Assembly (NCBI GenBank): GCA_963717745.1
Contig: CAVQXJ010000011.1
Span: 155,004 to 219,003, forward strand
DNA from: JACCXG01 sp963717745
GTDB taxonomy: Bacteria > Acidobacteriota > Vicinamibacteria > Vicinamibacterales > 2-12-FULL-66-21
Length of the DNA stretch: 64,000 nt
Reading direction: 5' to 3'
In this document: one piece after another, positions 1 to 8,889 of the stretch
How positions within the stretch are numbered: position 1 is the first letter of the stretch
Layout: the number at the start of each line of letters is the position of its first letter
The notes under the pieces: model-generated
What the model saw: only the letters and a program-made list of their open reading frames with translations
What the model was told of the DNA's origin: nothing
Databases searched by the model: none
Made by a program: the position numbers and the translations under genes

Positions 1-153
1 CCCGAAGGGATGCGACAGGATCACGCGGAGCGCGCCGCGCGTGTCGGTCACTCTTCCGCCGCGATTCAGGGCCACCGCGGCCGCGAGCACGCCGACGATC
101 GCATAGACGAACGCCTTGGACGCGTATCCGAGCCGGACGAGGGATTCAATCAT
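1..153 (-). CDS. DUF1206 family membrane protein (partial, runs off left edge)
   Basis: Only the first 51 codons lie in the window. The visible N-terminus has a hydrophobic segment (motif RLGYASKAFVYAIVG, about residues 6-20) followed by a polar loop and GALRVILSHPFG. This is the repeat-unit pattern of DUF1206, a family of small integral membrane proteins of unknown function. Its ATG (153-151) overlaps the TGA of the upstream DinB-like gene by one base (TGATG), so the two are probably co-transcribed leftward. Family assignment rests on motif recognition only. Confidence 0.7.
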   Translation of the reverse strand, partial: MIESLVRLGYASKAFVYAIVGVLAAAVALNRGGRVTDTRGALRVILSHPFG

Positions 154-650
154 CAGCGGAGCGCATTGCTGAAGAAGAGATCGTGATCGCCCGGCGGCTC
201 GTGCCCGGCCAGGCGGACGGCGAGCGCGATCTGCGCCCAGTGCCTGATCTCGTGGATCAGGGTGTGAAACAACAGCTTGCGCGACGTCATCGAGACCTGC
301 CGCTCGCGAACCACGAACGTCCGCAGCTCGTCGGCGACGTCGGCATCGAGATCGCCGGCGAACTGCTCGAGCTCGCGGCGCACCGAGGCGCCGTAGTCGA
401 AGAGCGGCGGGACATTGCTGCCGGTCAGGCCGGTGGATCTCGACAGCTCCTCGCCCATCAGACGCTGCAGATGCCGCCGCTCGACGAGAAAGATGTGGTC
501 GATCAGCTTCCCGACGGTGGGCAGTGCCCCACCTGGCTGCACGGCCGCCTCCATCGCCTGGGGACGCGCGGTGAGCCAGATCCGCCACCTGTCGCGCTCG
601 CCCGCCGTGTAGCGCAACAGCTCATCCAGTCGAAGGGTGATGGAAGACAT
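153..650 (-). CDS. DinB-like family protein
   Basis: 165 aa. I chose the ATG at 650 (MSSITLRLDELLRY) over an upstream in-frame start because the four-helix-bundle DinB pattern begins there and the upstream extension is arginine-rich shadow sequence overlapping the divergent gene. DinB/YfiT-like proteins are metal-binding helical bundles. The expected histidines are visible: one in the LIDHIFLVERRHLQ helix and two in the C-terminal HTLIHEIRHWAQIA motif. Such proteins often act as thiol-dependent transferases (for example on bacillithiol or mycothiol), but the substrate here is unknown. It is the first gene of a leftward pair with the DUF1206 gene and is separated from the rightward aminotransferase by only 16 bases. 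Confidence 0.75.
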   Translation of the reverse strand: MSSITLRLDELLRYTAGERDRWRIWLTARPQAMEAAVQPGGALPTVGKLIDHIFLVERRHLQRLMGEELSRSTGLTGSNVPPLFDYGASVRRELEQFAGDLDADVADELRTFVVRERQVSMTSRKLLFHTLIHEIRHWAQIALAVRLAGHEPPGDHDLFFSNALR

Positions 651-666
651 GATCAGATAATGCCGT

Positions 667-1834
667 ATGTTCTCCGCGCGGGTGCCACCGCCGCTGCAGC
701 GCAACGCATTTTCGAAAGCGCTCGACGCGGCGCGCGCGGCGGGACGCGATCTGATCGACCTGACGATCAGCAACCCGACCCGCACCGGGATCGCCTATCC
801 ACCCCACCTGTTCGCGCCGCTCGCCAGCGCCGGGGTCGCCGAGTACCACCCGGAGCCGTTCGGCCTGCGCAGCGCGCGCGAAGCCGTCGCCGCTGATTAT
901 GCCCGCCGATCGCTCTTCGCGCCCTGGGATCGGATCGTCCTCACCGCGAGCACCAGCGAGGCGTACTCGGTGTTGTTCAAGCTGCTGTGCGCACCGGCCG
1001 GCGATCGGGTGCTGGTGCCGGCGCCCAGCTATCCGCTGTTCGACCATCTGTCGGCGCTGGACGGCGTCAGCGCGATGCCATACGAGCTCCTCTACGACGG
1101 CCGCTGGTGGGTCGACTTCGATAGCGTCCGAGGCTGCCTGGGACGGTTCGACCCGAGCCCTGCTCGCCGTCAGTCCCAACAACCCGACCGGATCGGTGCT
1201 GTCGGACGACGAACGGAGTGGACTGAGGGCGCTGTGCGCGGCGCGCGACGCGGCGCTCATCGTAGACGAGGTGTTCGCGGACTACATCTTCGGGCCGGCC
1301 GGACCCGGCGAAGACGACGCCGGGCCGCCATCCTGCCTGACCTTCCGGCTCGGCGGCCTGTCGAAGTCGGCGGCGCTGCCGCAGGTGAAGCTGGGATGGA
1401 TCGCGGTGAACGGTCCCGCGGCGCTCGTGGACGAGGCACTCGGCCGGCTCGAGCTGATTTGCGACACCTATCTCTCGGTGTCGACCCCGGTGCAGGTGGC
1501 CGCCGCCGATCTGATTGCCGGCGGGGCCGGCCCTCGCGCACAGGTGCTCGAACGCGTCCGTGCGAACTATCGCCTGCTGCGCGAGCTCGCGGCGCAGTAC
1601 CCCTCGGTCGAGGTCCTGAACGCCGACGGCGGCTGGTCGGCGGTGATCCGCGTGGCGGCCAACGCCAGCGAGGAAGCGATCACCCTCGAGCTGCTCGAAC
1701 GGGACGGCGTCGTGGTGTATCCCGGATTCTTTTTCGACTTCCCGCACGAGGCGTTCCTGGTGGTGAGCCTGCTGCCGACGGCCGCGCAGTTTCATGAAGG
1801 CATCCGCCGTGTCCTGGAGCGTGTCGATGCCTGA
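667..1834 (+). CDS. PLP-dependent aminotransferase class I/II (frameshifted at about 1128)
   Basis: A fold-type I aminotransferase split over two frames. The first frame (667 to about 1128) encodes the N-terminal part: DLTISNPTRTGI, then ASTSEAYSVLFKLL and the PSYPLFDH strand. The second continues with LAVSPNNPTG, the DEVFADY motif and the PLP-lysine motif LSKSAALPQVKLGW, ending at the TGA of 1832-1834. Removing one C of the pair at 1128-1129 joins them as FDSVEAAWDGSTRALLAVSPNN and restores about 388 residues, a normal family length. The specific amino-acid substrate cannot be told. The stop overlaps the malQ start by 8 bases, so they are co-transcribed. Given many similar indels here, a sequence error is more likely than a true pseudogene. 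The start codon at 667 lacks a clear ribosome binding site. Confidence 0.8.
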
Positions 1835-3401
1835 ACCGCGCGATTTTCACGCCGGACGCCACGCCGGCGTCCTGGTGCCGCTCTTCTCGATCCCGTCGCG
1901 CGCGAGCTGGGGTGTCGGGGAGATCGCCGATCTGCCGCGGTTCGCGGACTGGCTGCGCGCCGCCGGGCTCGACTTCGTGCAGCTCCTGCCGACCAACGAA
2001 ATGCAGGAAGGCCAGTATTCGCCGTATTCGGCGCTGAGCGCGATGGCGATCGATCCCGTCTTCCTCGCGCTCAACGAGGTCCCCGAATTCCACGACGCGG
2101 GCGGCGAGGCGTCTCTCGACCGTCCCGATCGCGCGCGCCTGGACCAGGTGCGCGCCGGGACCACCGTCGACTTCCGGACGGTGCGGGCGCTGAAGAGCCT
2201 GGCGTTGCACACCGCTTTCCATGTCTTCCGCGATCGCCATCACGGATCGGATTCGGATCGGTCGCGCGCGTTTCGCGCCTTTCGCGAGCGCGAGGCCTGG
2301 TGGCTCGAGGACTACGCGCTGTTCAGGGCGCTGCACGACGAGCACCGGGCCGCTTACTGGCGGGACTGGGAACCGGATCTGCGGGATCGGAACCTGGCGG
2401 CGCTCGAGCACGCGCGCCAGCGGCTGGCCGACAGCATCCTCTACTACCAGTACCTGCAGTGGCTGGCCGACGACCAGTGGCGCCGCGTTCGCACCGCATG
2501 CGGCGACGTCGGGCTGTTCGGCGATTTCCCCTTCATGGTCAGCGGCCACAGTGCCGACGTCTGGGCGAGGCAGGACGAATTCCGTCTCGACGCCTCGGTC
2601 GGCACGCCGCCGGACGCGTTCTCGGAAACCGGACAGGACTGGGGCCTTCCCGTCTATCGCTGGGATCGCGTGGCAGAAACCGGCGACGAATGGCTCCGGC
2701 AGCGGGCCCGGCGCTGCAGCGAGCTCTACAACGGGTTCCGCGTCGACCACTTGATCGGCTTCTACCGCACGTTCGTGCGCGAGCGCGACGGCCGCAGCTA
2801 CTTCACCCCGCCCGACCAGCCCTCGCAGATCGCGCAGGGGGAGCGCATCATGCGGCTCTTCAAGGAATCGGGGGCCCGCATCATCGCCGAGGACCTCGGC
2901 ATCGTCCCCGACGTCGTCCGCGAGTCGCTGATGCGGCTGCACATTCCGGGGCTCAAGGTGCTGCGATGGGAGCGGCACTGGCACAGCCCGCGCCAACCGT
3001 TCCGCGATCCGGAGCATTACGCCGCCGAGTCGGTGGCGATCAGCGGCACGCACGATACCGATACCCTGGCGGAATGGTGGGACGGTGCGAGCCGGGAGGA
3101 ACGTCACCTGTGCGCCGACATTCCGGGATTGCGCGACGCCGGCTGCGATCCCGACGCGCCCTTCAATCCCCGGATCCGCGACGCGCTCTTGCGGGCGCTG
3201 TTCAGCGCCGGCTCCGCGTTCGTGATCGTGCCGTTCCAGGATCTCTTCGGATGGCGCGACCGGGTCAACGTGCCGGCGGTCGTCAACGACGAAAACTGGA
3301 CCTGGCGATTGCCCTGGGCGATTGACGAGCTCGACGTCCTCCCTGAAGCTCGTGAGCGCGCCGGATTCCTGCGCGCGCTGGCGAAGGAGTGCGGGCGCTA
3401 G
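1827..3401 (+). CDS. malQ: 4-alpha-glucanotransferase (amylomaltase)
   Basis: 524 aa, GH77. It transfers maltosyl and longer glucan segments in maltodextrin/glycogen metabolism in the cytoplasm. The N-terminal VLVPLFSIPSRASWGVGE..DLPRF and QLLPTNEM..GQYSPYSALSAMAIDP blocks are diagnostic. The catalytic triad is visible: nucleophile Asp307 in FRVDHLIGFYRTF, acid/base Glu355 in IIAEDLGIVP and Asp410 in GTHDTDTLAEWW. I chose the ATG at 1827, preceded by GGAG about 8 bases upstream, over an ATG at 1794 that lies deep inside the aminotransferase. The gene overlaps the aminotransferase stop by 8 bases. A repeat of family A begins two bases after its TAG. Confidence 0.93.
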   Translation: MPEPRDFHAGRHAGVLVPLFSIPSRASWGVGEIADLPRFADWLRAAGLDFVQLLPTNEMQEGQYSPYSALSAMAIDPVFLALNEVPEFHDAGGEASLDRPDRARLDQVRAGTTVDFRTVRALKSLALHTAFHVFRDRHHGSDSDRSRAFRAFREREAWWLEDYALFRALHDEHRAAYWRDWEPDLRDRNLAALEHARQRLADSILYYQYLQWLADDQWRRVRTACGDVGLFGDFPFMVSGHSADVWARQDEFRLDASVGTPPDAFSETGQDWGLPVYRWDRVAETGDEWLRQRARRCSELYNGFRVDHLIGFYRTFVRERDGRSYFTPPDQPSQIAQGERIMRLFKESGARIIAEDLGIVPDVVRESLMRLHIPGLKVLRWERHWHSPRQPFRDPEHYAAESVAISGTHDTDTLAEWWDGASREERHLCADIPGLRDAGCDPDAPFNPRIRDALLRALFSAGSAFVIVPFQDLFGWRDRVNVPAVVNDENWTWRLPWAIDELDVLPEARERAGFLRALAKECGR

Positions 3402-3402
3402 A

Positions 3403-3589
3403 TCAAATCCCAAGCTCCAAATCCCAAATCCCAACCACTCCCAAATCCCAACTTCCAAATCTCACCGTCAACTTCCAACCGCCAACTCCCGAGCGAAATC
3501 GAAACTCCTGTTTGGGATCTGGGGTTCGGGGTGTTGGGATTTGGGAGTTGGGAGTGGTTGGGATTTGGAGCTTGGGATTTGGGAGTTGA
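3403..3589. repeat. Family A inverted repeat, copy 1
   Basis: About 187 bases made of two mirror-image arms built from the words AAATCCCAA, GCTCCAAATCCCAA and CCACTCCCAA. The left arm is 3403-3480 and the right arm 3515-3589, which returns TTGGGAGTGGTTGGGATTTG and GAGCTTGGGATTTG. The termini are TCAAATCCCAA and a degenerate TTGGGA..TTGA. It can fold into a very long hairpin around a roughly 34-base unique loop. It starts two bases after the malQ stop and ends 14 bases before the ligase ATG. The tryptophan/glycine-rich open frames through it (LGFGIWDLG type) are artefacts. Confidence 0.9.
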
Positions 3590-3603
3590 TAAGATTCACT
3601 CCT

Positions 3604-4692
3604 ATGTCCCAAGCTCTCGCAAAGCACCCGCAGGCTGTCACTCTTGCCCAGGAACGCCTGGATGCGCACGTGCGCGAGATCGTGCGGTGGCACTTCGATC
3701 CGGCCACCGGCTGTCCGTTCTGGCTGGAGCGGGCGCGCGGGTTCGACTTCGATCCGCTGACCGAGGTCCAGAGCTACCGCGACCTCGACAAGTTCGGACC
3801 GTTCGAGGACGAATGGCTGCGCGGCGGACCGGTGCGGCGGTGGGTGCCCAAGGCCTACGCCGACAAGGCGATCCACGTGTTCGAGACCGGCGGCAGCACC
3901 GGGGTGCCGAAGTCGCGCATCGCGCACGAGGACTTTCGAATCGACTACTCGAACTTCAGCGAGACCCTCCCGGACGACGCGTTTCCGAAGGGGTCGGACT
4001 GGCTGATGGTCGGACCGAGCGGTCCGCGCCGGCTGCGGCTCGCGATCGAGCACCTCGCGCAGCATCGCGGCGGCATCTGCTTCATGGTCGATCTCGATCC
4101 GCGCTGGGTGATCAAGCTGATCAAGAACCGGCAGATGGATCAGATGGAGGCCTACAAGCGGCACGTCATCGATCAGGCGCTGACGCTGTTGCGCGCGCAC
4201 GACAACATCAAGTGCCTGTTCACCACGCCGAAGCTGCTCGAGGCGCTCTGCGAGAAGGTGTCGCTCAAGAAGATGGGCATCCGCGGCGTGTTCTGCGGCG
4301 GCACCGAGATGACCCCGCAGTTCCACCGGTTCGCGGTCGAGGAGCTGCTCGACGGCATCTACTTCGCGCCGACCTACGGCAACACGCTGATGGGGCTGGC
4401 GACGCACAAGCCGCCGGAACCGCAGGACAACTACGCGGTCATCTACTACCCGCCGAACCCGCGCGCGATGATCGAGGTCGTCGATCCCGATCAGCCCGAT
4501 CGGATCGTCGACTACGGCGCCACGGGGCGGGTCCGGCTGACCACGCTGACCAGGGAATTCTTCATGCCGCGGTTCCTGGAACGAGACGAGGCGGAGCGTG
4601 AACCGCCGTGCCGGCAGTACCCGTGGGACGGCGTGCGGAACGTGCGGCCCTTCTCGCGCTTCGGCACCACCGTCGTCGAAGGCGTCTACTGA
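3604..4692 (+). CDS. PaaK/LuxE-like adenylate-forming ligase
   Basis: 362 aa. It resembles phenylacetate-CoA ligase and LuxE acyl-protein synthetase type enzymes, which activate a carboxylic acid as an acyl-adenylate. The phosphate-binding loop is residues 95-103 (TGGSTGVPK), preceded by HVFE. The core CLFTTPKLLEALCEK..GVFCGGTEMTP and the A8-like YGATGRVRLTTLTREFFMPRFLERD follow. The usual C-terminal lid is short, which fits the compact LuxE-like class. I start at the ATG of 3604, just outside the repeat, because the longer in-frame extension is translated repeat DNA. The acyl-CoA/aldehyde reductase at 8890 may be its partner (acid to acyl to aldehyde), although an ADOP permease and a beta-propeller gene intervene. 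The acid substrate is unknown. Confidence 0.75.
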   Translation: MSQALAKHPQAVTLAQERLDAHVREIVRWHFDPATGCPFWLERARGFDFDPLTEVQSYRDLDKFGPFEDEWLRGGPVRRWVPKAYADKAIHVFETGGSTGVPKSRIAHEDFRIDYSNFSETLPDDAFPKGSDWLMVGPSGPRRLRLAIEHLAQHRGGICFMVDLDPRWVIKLIKNRQMDQMEAYKRHVIDQALTLLRAHDNIKCLFTTPKLLEALCEKVSLKKMGIRGVFCGGTEMTPQFHRFAVEELLDGIYFAPTYGNTLMGLATHKPPEPQDNYAVIYYPPNPRAMIEVVDPDQPDRIVDYGATGRVRLTTLTREFFMPRFLERDEAEREPPCRQYPWDGVRNVRPFSRFGTTVVEGVY

Positions 4693-4807
4693 CCAGCCGG
4701 GTCCCGTGCCTCACTCCGGCGGCTTCGTCGCGGCGATCCGCGCGGCCCATGTTCGCTGGCGGACAGGTCGTGACCGGTGATGGGACGATGTCGAGCCAAC
4801 GAATCGC

Positions 4808-4935
4808 TCTGTGGCTTCCGGCTTTAGCCGGAAGGTGGCGGCGGCCGGCGTGAACGTCCGGCTGCCCAGCCTTCCGCTAAAGCTACGGCGGGTCCACCGT
4901 AGCCTTGGCGAAGGTGGAAAGCCGGAAGCCACACT
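4808..4935. repeat. Family E inverted repeat (RLKPEAT-type) in the 4693-5007 gap
   Basis: The 315-base gap between the ligase and the ADOP permease holds an inverted repeat. TGTGGCTTCCGGCTTT at 4810-4825 is mirrored by AAAGCCGGAAGCCACA at 4918-4933, and inner segments around GGAAGG, CTTCCGCTAAAGC and GTAGC also pair. The reverse-strand translation contains FRLKPEAT, a phrase that recurs in spurious small proteins of acidobacterial genomes, so this is probably a dispersed repeat. No gene was recognised in the gap. Confidence 0.75.
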
Positions 4936-5007
4936 GCCGATGGGTCAAAGACCTAATTCCGCGGGTTGGCATCGCCGTTGAAAAGGTGAGAAGGATGAGA
5001 CTCACCG

Positions 5008-7461
5008 ATGTTCTCTGATTTTCGTCACGCCGTCCGGCGGCTGCGCCAGGCGCCCGTCTTCACGCTCACCGCGGTTCTGACGCTGGCGCTCGGGATTGGC
5101 AGCACCGTCGCCGTCTTCACGTTCGTCGACGCGGTGATCTTCCGTCCGCTGCCCTTCGAGCAGCCCGAGCGTCTGGTCTCGCTGTCCGAGAGCCACGCGG
5201 CCACCGCCCAGGACCGTATTGGTGTGCTGCCCGGCACGTTCCTCGACTGGCGACGTCACGGCACGAGCCTCGAGACGATGGCGATGGTCGCCCCGGCGAG
5301 CTTTCTGGTCACCAGCCGCGACGAGCCCGCGCGCGTGGCGGGCGCCACGGTTTCCCCCGCGTTCTTCGACACCCTCGGGGTGCAGCCGGCGCTCGGACGG
5401 ACATTTCCCAGCGCGGACGCACCGTTTGCCGGCCACGAGCGCGAGATCCTGATCGGTCACGGCATGTGGCTGCGTTGGTTCGGCGGTGATCCTGGCGTGC
5501 TCGGCCGCACGATCGTAGTGCAGGGCGCCGTGCCGCTCACCATCGTCGGCGTGATGCCGGCGACGTTCGACTTTCCACGCGGCACCGAAATCTGGGGGGG
5601 GCAGGTGTGGGATCCGGCCTGGGGACGGGGTGAGCGTTCGCGCCAGGGGATTGCGCGGCTGAACCAGGGGGTCAGCGTATCGGCCGCGCAGGCGGAGCTG
5701 AACGCCATCTCGGAGCAGCTGGGCCGTGCGTTTCCCGTGACCAATGGCGGCTGGACCCCGCGTGTCGATCCCCTGGCCTCGTTCGTCGTGGGGCCCGCCC
5801 GGCCGCCGCTGGCGACCATGCTCGTGGCGGTCGCTCTCGTCTTTCTGATCGCCTCGGTCAACGTCGCGACGCTGATGATGCAGCGCGGCATCGGGCGGCG
5901 CCGCGAGCTCGCCGTGCGTACGGCCATCGGCGCCACCCGCTGGAGGCTCACGCGGCAGGACCTCGTCGAGCACGCGGTGCTGGCCGGTCTCGGTGCCGGA
6001 GCGGGCGCCATCCTTGCGATGTTCCTGGTCGACGGTCTCGTCGCGCTCGCCCCGCCGGCGATCCCCCGGCTCGACACCGTCCGTGTCGACTGGTCCATGC
6101 TCGGCTATCTTGCAGGGCTGGCGGCTGTCGTGGTGGCGATCACCAGCGTCATGCCGGCGCGGCAGGCCTCCCGCATCGACGCGACGGGGGTGCTACGCAG
6201 CGGGCCGGGAGGATCGCGCCGCGGGTCGGCCGGCAACGGGCTGATCGTCGCCGAGCTCGCGCTCGCCGTGGTGCTGGTCGTCGGGGCGGGGCTGATGATC
6301 CGCACGATGATCAACCTGCAACGGACGGACCTCGGCTTCCAGCCGGCCGGTATCACGGCCACCGAGTTGATCGTGCCGATGGCCCGGGTGATGGACGGCC
6401 CGATGGAAGTGGGGAAGCGCCCGGCGTGGGACCGGCTGGCCCTCCTCTATGGCGGACTCGTCGAGCGGGTGGAGCAACTCCCGAACGTGACGGGCGCCGC
6501 CCTGGTGTCGGCGCCGGCCCTCGGCGACCGTGACTCCGCATGGCTGGCCAGGCCCGGCATCGGAGAGCCGAGATCGGATGGCTCGCCGGAGTGGCGACCG
6601 GTGCAGCGTCGGGTCATCACGCCAGGCTACTTCTCCGTCCTGCAGCTGCCGCTCGCCGGCGGGCGACCGTTCACCGCGGAGGACCATGCGCTCGAGTTCC
6701 TCCGATCCGGCCGCGGCCGCCGCCGGGGTGTCGTCATCGTCAACCAGGAGGCGGCGCGGCGCCTCTGGCCGGGCGGCGAGCCGATCGGGCGCACGCTGAC
6801 CATCGATGGCGATTCGCGCGTGGACGGGCGGCTGGTCGTGGGGCTGGCGCGCGACGCGCGCGACCTCGCGCCCGATGTGCCACCGCCGCCAATCTTGTAC
6901 GTGCCGTTCGCCGAGAGCCCCGGCTTGTCGGCGACGCTGCTCGTGCGCGCCGCGGACGGCGCACCAGTTGCCGCTGCGATCCGCCAGCGGCTGCGCGACG
7001 CGGAATCGGCGCTCATGATCGGCAACAGCCGAAAGTTGGGTGACGTCTATGCCGCGGCGCTCGCGCCTCGCCACTTCATTGCCGTCGTGCTGGCGGCGTT
7101 CGCCGTCGCGGGACTCCTGGTCGCCGGCATCGGCCTCTACGGCGTCGTCGCGATGTCGGTTGCGGCACGCACCCGGGAGCTGGCGATTCGAATCGCGCTC
7201 GGAGCGAGCGGCGGCGGAATCCGCCGGCTCGTCCTGCGCGAAGCAGGAGTCATCGTCGCGATCGGTACCGCGCTCGGCGCGGTGGGCGCTGCAGCAGGCA
7301 CAAGCCTGCTGCGCAATCAGCTCGTCGGCGTGAGCTCGACCGACACGCAGACGTGGGTGGCGATGGTCGTGATTCTGGCAGCCGCCGGCCTGACGGCCGC
7401 CTGGCTGCCCGCCCGCCGCGCCGGCCGGGTGGATCCGATCGAAGCGCTGCGTCAGGAGTAG
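5008..7461 (+). CDS. ADOP-type MacB/FtsX duplicated permease
   Basis: 817 aa. The N-terminal phrase DFRHAVRRLRQAPVFTLTAVLTLALGIGSTVAVFT is the signature of acidobacterial duplicated orphan permeases, which fuse two MacB_PCD/FtsX units. Order: TM1 (about 20-42), a periplasmic MacB core domain (about 50-240), TM2-4 (about 270-395, with the coupling motif RRRELAVRTAIGATRWRLTRQ), then a second copy. That copy has a TM at about 410-430, a periplasmic domain (430-680) and TMs to the C-terminus with TRELAIRIALGASGGGIRRLVLREAG and PARRAGRVDPIEALRQE. Without a dedicated ATPase its role is unclear; efflux or envelope remodelling is inferred. A weak AAGGAT lies 5' of the ATG. The next gene starts 5 bases after its stop. 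Confidence 0.9.
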   Translation: MFSDFRHAVRRLRQAPVFTLTAVLTLALGIGSTVAVFTFVDAVIFRPLPFEQPERLVSLSESHAATAQDRIGVLPGTFLDWRRHGTSLETMAMVAPASFLVTSRDEPARVAGATVSPAFFDTLGVQPALGRTFPSADAPFAGHEREILIGHGMWLRWFGGDPGVLGRTIVVQGAVPLTIVGVMPATFDFPRGTEIWGGQVWDPAWGRGERSRQGIARLNQGVSVSAAQAELNAISEQLGRAFPVTNGGWTPRVDPLASFVVGPARPPLATMLVAVALVFLIASVNVATLMMQRGIGRRRELAVRTAIGATRWRLTRQDLVEHAVLAGLGAGAGAILAMFLVDGLVALAPPAIPRLDTVRVDWSMLGYLAGLAAVVVAITSVMPARQASRIDATGVLRSGPGGSRRGSAGNGLIVAELALAVVLVVGAGLMIRTMINLQRTDLGFQPAGITATELIVPMARVMDGPMEVGKRPAWDRLALLYGGLVERVEQLPNVTGAALVSAPALGDRDSAWLARPGIGEPRSDGSPEWRPVQRRVITPGYFSVLQLPLAGGRPFTAEDHALEFLRSGRGRRRGVVIVNQEAARRLWPGGEPIGRTLTIDGDSRVDGRLVVGLARDARDLAPDVPPPPILYVPFAESPGLSATLLVRAADGAPVAAAIRQRLRDAESALMIGNSRKLGDVYAAALAPRHFIAVVLAAFAVAGLLVAGIGLYGVVAMSVAARTRELAIRIALGASGGGIRRLVLREAGVIVAIGTALGAVGAAAGTSLLRNQLVGVSSTDTQTWVAMVVILAAAGLTAAWLPARRAGRVDPIEALRQE

Positions 7462-7465
7462 TGGT

Positions 7466-8797
7466 GTGAAGAGATTCGCCCTGGCGTTGGTGAGTGCCGT
7501 CGCGTCTGTCGCCGTCACGCAGGCGCAGTGGCCGCAGTGGCGTGGACCCGACCGCACCGGCCTCGTGCCTGCCGCTGCGGTGCCGGCGGCGTGGCCCGAC
7601 AAGCCGACCGTGAAGTGGACGCAGCCGGTCGGCGAAGGCTATTCGTCGCCGGTCGTCGCCGACCAGCGGGTGTTCGTGCACAGCCGCACCGATCCGGACG
7701 AGGTCGTCAGCGCGTTCGAGCTCGACTCCGGCGAACCGATCTGGTCGGCCACCTACGGGTCGTCGTTCACCAAGAACAAGTACGCCGCCGCGATGGCGAA
7801 GGGGCCGTTCTCGACCCCGCTGGTGGCGAACGGCCGCCTGTTCACACTCGGGACCAGCGCCGTGCTGTCGTCGTTCGATGCCGCGACCGGCGCCGTGAAG
7901 TGGCGCAAGGACTGGTCGAAGGAGATCGACACGTCCGGGCTGTTCACCGGCACCGCGATGTCGCCGATCATCGACAGCGGCCTGCTCATCGTGCACGTCG
8001 GCGATGATGGTGCCGGCGCGATGCGCGCGCTCGATCCGGCGACCGGCGACGAGAAGTGGACGCTCCCTGGACATGGACCAGGCTACGCCTCACCGATCGT
8101 GACGACGTTTGGCGGCGTCCGCCAGCTGGTGACGATGACCGACAAGGCGGTGGTGGGGATCGAGGTGCAGTCCGGCAAGGCGCTTTGGACGATTCCGTTC
8201 CCTGACCTGTGGAACGAAAACATCGTCACCCCGGTGGTGGCCGGCGACATCCTGATCGTGTCCGGCGCGCGCAAGGGGACCTATGGCTATCGACTGGAAA
8301 AGACCGGCGCCGGGTTCGCGGCGGCCGAGGTCTGGCACAACACCGATCTGCCCATGCATATGAGCTCTCCGGTCGTCGACGGCACGGTCGTCTACGGCTT
8401 CGGCAGCAGGCGCAAAGGCCAGTTGTTCTGCCTCGACGCGAGGACCGGGGTCGCGAAATGGACGACCGAGGGACGGGGTGGCACGAACGCATCGATCCAG
8501 ATGGCGGGTCCAAACCTCGTGGTGCTGACCACTGACGGCGAGCTGCTGGTGGTGCGGCGGTCGCCGGACAAATACGAGGAGCTGAAGCGCTACAAAGTGG
8601 CGGAGTCGGAGACCTGGGCGCAGCCGGTGCTGGTGCCGGGAGGAATGCTGATCCGGGATGCGGGGGGGATCGCGTTGTGGTCTCTGTCAAATCCCAAATC
8701 CCAAGCTCCAAATCCCAACCACGCCCAAATCCCAAGCTCCAAGGAATCCCAAATCCCGAATCCCAAATTCCATTCCCAAATCCCAACGCCCCATTGA
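7466..8797 (+). CDS. Exported PQQ-binding-like beta-propeller protein with repeat-derived C-terminal tail
   Basis: 443 aa with a Sec signal peptide (MKRFALALVSAVASVAVTQA) and tandem PQQ_2-like blades: SPVVADQRVFVHS..ELDSGEPIW, SFDAATGAVKW, ALDPATGDEKW, GIEVQSGKALW and CLDARTGVAKW. The opening WPQWRGPDRTGL is characteristic of exported propellers in Acidobacteria and Planctomycetes. No dehydrogenase active-site module is seen, so a scaffold or outer-membrane role is possible. It starts at GTG 7466, preceded by CAGGAG at 7 bases, and is coupled to the ADOP gene. The last ~38 residues (from about 8687) are translated family A repeat (SNPKSQAPNPN.. and so on), so the native stop appears to have been lost to the repeat. 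Confidence 0.85.
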   Translation: MKRFALALVSAVASVAVTQAQWPQWRGPDRTGLVPAAAVPAAWPDKPTVKWTQPVGEGYSSPVVADQRVFVHSRTDPDEVVSAFELDSGEPIWSATYGSSFTKNKYAAAMAKGPFSTPLVANGRLFTLGTSAVLSSFDAATGAVKWRKDWSKEIDTSGLFTGTAMSPIIDSGLLIVHVGDDGAGAMRALDPATGDEKWTLPGHGPGYASPIVTTFGGVRQLVTMTDKAVVGIEVQSGKALWTIPFPDLWNENIVTPVVAGDILIVSGARKGTYGYRLEKTGAGFAAAEVWHNTDLPMHMSSPVVDGTVVYGFGSRRKGQLFCLDARTGVAKWTTEGRGGTNASIQMAGPNLVVLTTDGELLVVRRSPDKYEELKRYKVAESETWAQPVLVPGGMLIRDAGGIALWSLSNPKSQAPNPNHAQIPSSKESQIPNPKFHSQIPTPH

Positions 8798-8871
8798 GCC
8801 CGGTTTGGAGGGTGATTGGGATTTGGGCGTTGGGAGTGGTTGGGATTTGGAGCTTGGGATTTGGGATTTGA
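8687..8871. repeat. Family A inverted repeat, copy 2
   Basis: 185 bases with perfectly mirrored ends, TCAAATCCCAA at 8687 and TTGGGATTTGA ending at 8871. The left arm runs to about 8790 and the right arm from about 8815, around a loop containing CATTGAGCCCGG. It overlaps the 3' end of the beta-propeller gene and ends 18 bases before the reductase ATG. Confidence 0.92.
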
Positions 8872-8889
8872 CACCAGGTACACTGAGCC

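Noticed and set aside
3322..3710. Tryptophan/glycine-rich open frames (LGFGIWDLGFG type) in the intergenic repeats
   Set aside because: They are translations of family A hairpins and lack a start context; the same peptides appear at every copy and on both strands.
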